NCBI GenBank assembly: GCA_964020975.1
Contig: OZ026615.1
Location: forward strand, 27,129,139-27,193,138
Reading direction: 5' to 3'
DNA from: Hermodice carunculata
Lineage: Eukaryota; Annelida; Polychaeta; Eunicida; Amphinomidae
DNA length: 64,000 nt
The stretch's first letter is position 1; each line of letters opens with the position of its first letter. A model generated the notes under the pieces. That model was not told the DNA's origin. It saw only the letters and a list, made by a program, of their open reading frames with translations, and searched no databases. The translations under genes and the position numbers were made by a program. This document shows positions 60,690 through 64,000 of this stretch, in pieces.

Positions 60690-61230
60690 TATCATGGCAA
60701 GGCCATTTTTCTTCAATGTAGCACTGTGATCTAAATATGTGACTCAGTGACCTAGTTTTCACTAGGTATCTGAGGCATCCATAGGACCAATTATCATAAA
60801 TAATTGGTGCAGCTACAATGAGTAATTTAATATTTGGAGATATAATGGTATGGCCATTTTTCTTCAATGCAGCATTTTGACCTAAATATGTGACCTAGTT
60901 TTTGATAGGTGTCTGAGGCATCCTTAAGACTGTCATAAATAATTGAAGCTACACAACTGTCATAAATAATTGATGAAGCTACATTCAATATTTTTTAAGT
61001 ATTGCGTTAATGCCGTTTTCTCTTCAATGTACGTGGTACTGTGACGTAAATATGTGACTTAATGATCTACATGTACTTTTTGATAGGCACCTGAAACATC
61101 TCACGGCCCCCTGTGAAAAAAAATTGGTCTCTGTAAAGTGAGTATTTTTGGAGATAATGGTGTTAACAAAGATGGACAGACAGACACGTAGGTGACAACA
61201 ATACCCCTCCGGCCTTTATGGGCCGAGGAA
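60690..61230 (+). repeat. R1-related repeat with hairpin tail
   Basis: Three diverged 110-150-bp blocks carry ATGGCCATTTTTCTTCAATG-like openings, CTAAATATGTGAC and GGTGTCTGAGGCATCC. The last is followed by GACAGACAGACACG, ACAATACCCCTCCGGCC, TTTATG and GGCCGAGG, the same hairpin-tail design as R1 with a different stem. Confidence 0.65.
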
Positions 61231-61828
61231 TCAAAACTTCTTGCAACTTGTTCTTGATTTCAGGGATTTAAAGCATCAAGCATCAGTAAACAAAGTAAAA
61301 ATAAGCAGAACATGAAATAAATTTAATTAAAGGTATTCCAAATGAGATGTCAATTAAGTACATTGTACAACACCACTTACGGAGTGACACTTTAGACCCA
61401 ACAGACGGGCACAACAGTTACCCTAGAACCAGCTGGTTATCTTATCAGCAGATGAAGACTTAATTGTCAAATTTGTAGTGCTTTGCTTATCTACACTTCC
61501 ATTTATCAGAAAATGTGTCTTTTTTATTTGATCAATGCAGGACATTTAAAAAAAGTACAGACCTATATCTTTACATGGATTGCAAAACAGGCTGGCTAAC
61601 TTATCAGCAGATGAAGATTTGTCAAATTTGATGCTGAATTTGTAGTGCTTTCCTTATCTACACCTCCATTTATCAGAAGATATGTCTTTTTTTTTTTTTC
61701 ATTTGAACAGTGCAGGACATTTAAAAAAAGTATAGACCCATATCTTTACATGGATTGCGAAACAGGCCAAGCTTAAGCTAATCACTCTCCATGGCACAGA
61801 TGTTGGCATATACTTTAATTTCCAACCC

Positions 61829-61978
61829 ATTTTTTTTTAGTGGAGGAAACTGAAAGACAGAGAAAACCACCGTGCACAGTCAGAGTGGTAGGAACTCTGT
61901 CCACTTGCATCACCGGTTGTGAATGGAACCTGGGCAACAGAGGGGAAAGGCGAGCGTGTTACAGCTCCACCAACCATG
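61829..61978 (-). mobile_element. Degenerate tRNA-derived SINE
   Basis: On the minus strand: an A-box-like GGTTGGTGGAGCTGTAAC, ACGCTCGCCTTTCC, then a B-box-like GGTTCCATTCA (complement of 61920-61930). After this comes GGTGGTTTTCTCTGTC and GTTTCCTCCACT, a body common to a widespread animal SINE type, then an A run. Too decayed to be a tRNA gene. Confidence 0.55.
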
Positions 61979-63279
61979 CACCCAAAACATGACATTTGAG
62001 TATCCACCATGAAGCTGTAATAGTTCTACTTGTATATGCTTTGTCAGCCCAGCACTCATTCACACCACTCTTCAACTTATACATGTACATGTACATGTAA
62101 GTAACCATTAATTGGTAACTGTGAAAATCCATGTATCGTGCTTGAGACTTGTAAATGTCTGTGACACCAACACATCTTTCTGGATGTTTTGACTGCTAAC
62201 CCTTATACAATGTACCTAGTGTCCTTAAACTGGCCCAAACCAGCTAGTGTTCCATTTTTTTTTTCTAAAATAGTGCTTTTAAGTGGATTGTGTGACAAAA
62301 GTTGGGGGTGGGGGTGGGGTGGAGACATTGCTGGAATCCACAGAACTGCACTGATTACAAGCTCTGGTAACTGAACAATAGCCTGTATTGTATTAAATAG
62401 GAATAGATTATTGTGAATCCAGCGTAGCATCAATATCACAGATGTATGAAAGATATTGAGTATCTTGCAGAAAGTTTCTCAGGACAACAAGTCATGCATG
62501 GTAGCATGGCTCCAAGGCCCCACAAGTTTGTGGGGAATGCACAACTTGTTGATCTCTGTGACACCAAAATCCACAAAGCCTGGGATTCAGCATCAGATAT
62601 GCTTTTGAAAAGTCACGGGGGTCTATTAATAGTTCAATTCACTCTGTCAACACACCTTAAACTCAATGTGCAGATGAGCAGAAGTTCTTACTTTGCATAC
62701 CATTAAGAAGCAGTGGATTCATGGTTTCTCATGATTTACACAAGAAGGGCCCAACCTGCTTGCATATTGTAAATCTTTAAAATTGCAACCAATTTGCCAC
62801 CTGAATTACTTTTAGCATGTGCATGCCAATCCAATTAAAGTGCCTTCAGCCAAAACCAATGAAAGTGGAATTTCACAGGGTTTACTGCAAGCTGGCAGTC
62901 CCCATCCATGCATACAGACAATGCTCCCGGAAATGTAAGCAATTACAAGAAAAGGGTCTTATGTCACAGCTTGATGTTGTCACCTTATTTTCTCCTAACA
63001 AGTAAAGAAAATAAAAAAATAGCGCTGTTTTGCCAACTAAACTAGACGCAAGTTTTTTGTGTGAAAAATATTATACATCCCCTGAGCATGACATCATTGA
63101 TCTTTTGATGCAACCCATCTGATTAATTTTGGACAGGGTTCAGTGATAGAAGGGTACAATATTCAGCTAGGGTACATACATGTAAGGTCCTGTCCATTGG
63201 GATCACATGAGAAGTACCAATGCATGATTACCTGACTTATACATTGTATTTAAGTTACATAGTTATAGTTAACCAATCA
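61979..63279. other. No supported gene
   Basis: Plus-strand frames at 62446-62706 and 62817-63005 are unrecognised. A partial MITE phrase (AAACTGGCCCAAACCAGCTAG, first 20 bases at 62227) resembles 31342. Confidence 0.45.
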
Positions 63280-64000
63280 ACTTTTTTGGGGGCCCTGTGA
63301 CCTTCACCCTTGATATCAAGGTCACTAATAACCAATGCTTTGCAAATTGTTACCTGCATACATACTGCACTACATTTCTGTCAAAACTTTCTAAATCCTT
63401 GTGGGTACTGCAGGGGAACTTAAAACTAAATTTCATTGAAGGGCTATATGACCTTGACCCTTAACCTCCACGGCACCTCTTGGCAAATTTAAGGGAAGTC
63501 TCACCTGGGTAAATAATGACAAAGTTTGATGGACTTCAATCATACCCATTTGAAGATGTACGTGGCAGGGAAACCATTTTATTCTGCAAGGCATTGTGAC
63601 CTTGAACGGCATGTATGACCTGAAGGTCATCCACAATCACATGAAAAAATTCCAAAAGTCTAAAGAGTGTCTGTACAAAGAGTTTCAAGCAAATCTGGCT
63701 TATGACTTTGAAGAAGTCAAAATTTGAACTACCCTTCCAGACCCCACTGACTTATATTACATGGTAATCAATACAAATGAAAAAATTAAACAAAATATAT
63801 ATATATATATTTATATTGGAGCATGACCATTTGAACAGAGTTGGTAGGTATCTACCCAATGTACATCCCCACCAAATTTGAAGTGAATCTGGCTAATTGT
63901 TTTGAAGAAGTTGATACTGCGAATAAACAATTTTCAATCCCAATTGACTTGCATAGTAATCAACAGGAATGTATGCAGTTTGACCTGTCAAGGTCACTCA
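63280..64000. repeat. Retroposon-like repeat rich in AGGTCA half-sites
   Basis: Repeated TGACCTTGACC/TCAAGGTCA phrases (about 63299, 63319, 63450, 63598, 63624 and 63981), alternating with CAAATTTGAAGTGAATCTGG-like stretches typical of invertebrate retroposon tails. A (TA)n tract lies at about 63796-63811. Continues past the window edge. Confidence 0.5.

Overview
This looks like non-coding DNA from a marine invertebrate animal genome. It is AT-rich, has no open frame of convincing gene length, and is packed with eukaryotic repeats: Tc1/mariner-type, hAT-type and TTAA-target miniature elements, tRNA-derived SINE remnants, a non-LTR or Penelope-like reverse-transcriptase remnant, microsatellites and a 37-bp minisatellite. 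TACATGTA palindromes are extremely common. I cannot name the species. A mollusc, another lophotrochozoan, a lancelet or a hemichordate would all fit. No complete host gene was found. The window is best read as intergenic or long-intron DNA.

Layout. 0.2-1.2 kb: one copy of a ~0.96-kb internally repetitive family (called R1 here). 2.3-5.6 kb: four TTAA-flanked elements, the largest 1,642 bp. 6.4-7.9 kb: a hAT-like miniature element and a tRNA-headed SINE. 9.5-11.5 kb: decayed cysteine-rich and SGNH-hydrolase-like coding remnants and a 68-75-bp tandem array. 12.5-13.4 kb: two TA-flanked mariner-type MITEs and long poly-G/poly-C tracts. 15.8-17.2 kb: a homeodomain-motif-rich, enhancer-like block and a near-perfect 488-bp tandem duplication. 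18.2-25.9 kb: a second R1 copy split by three nested insertions, namely a 580-bp MITE, a 1,144-bp TTAA/THAP (Kolobok-like) element and a ~5.1-kb insert with long inverted arms. 26.3-27.9 kb: a broken reverse transcriptase and repeat tails. 28.1-29.4 kb: three small TTAA-type MITEs. 29.5-29.7 kb: another enhancer-like block. 30.05-30.64 kb: exactly 16 copies of a 37-bp minisatellite. 31-43 kb: scattered MITEs, a (TA)n tract, a CpG-rich 207-bp duplication and a 99-copy (TC)n tract. 44.2-45.2 kb: a third R1 copy. 47.7-48.25 kb: three mariner-type MITEs nested inside each other. 51-53 kb: two more TTAA MITEs. 53.6-59.1 kb: a pair of ~0.75-0.9-kb repeats in inverted orientation. 60.6-61.2 kb: an R1-related repeat. 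61.8 kb: a degenerate SINE. 63.3-64 kb: a repeat rich in nuclear-receptor-like AGGTCA half-sites.

The only coding segment recognised with confidence is an 81-residue THAP zinc-finger reading frame with all four C2CH ligands, inside the TTAA-flanked element at 19.2-20.4 kb. It links a THAP DNA-binding domain to a TTAA target duplication, the signature of Kolobok transposons, and suggests a source for the many TTAA-flanked MITEs here. A few short splice-like exons are proposed at low confidence. All similarity statements come from reading by eye, not from alignment software or database searches.
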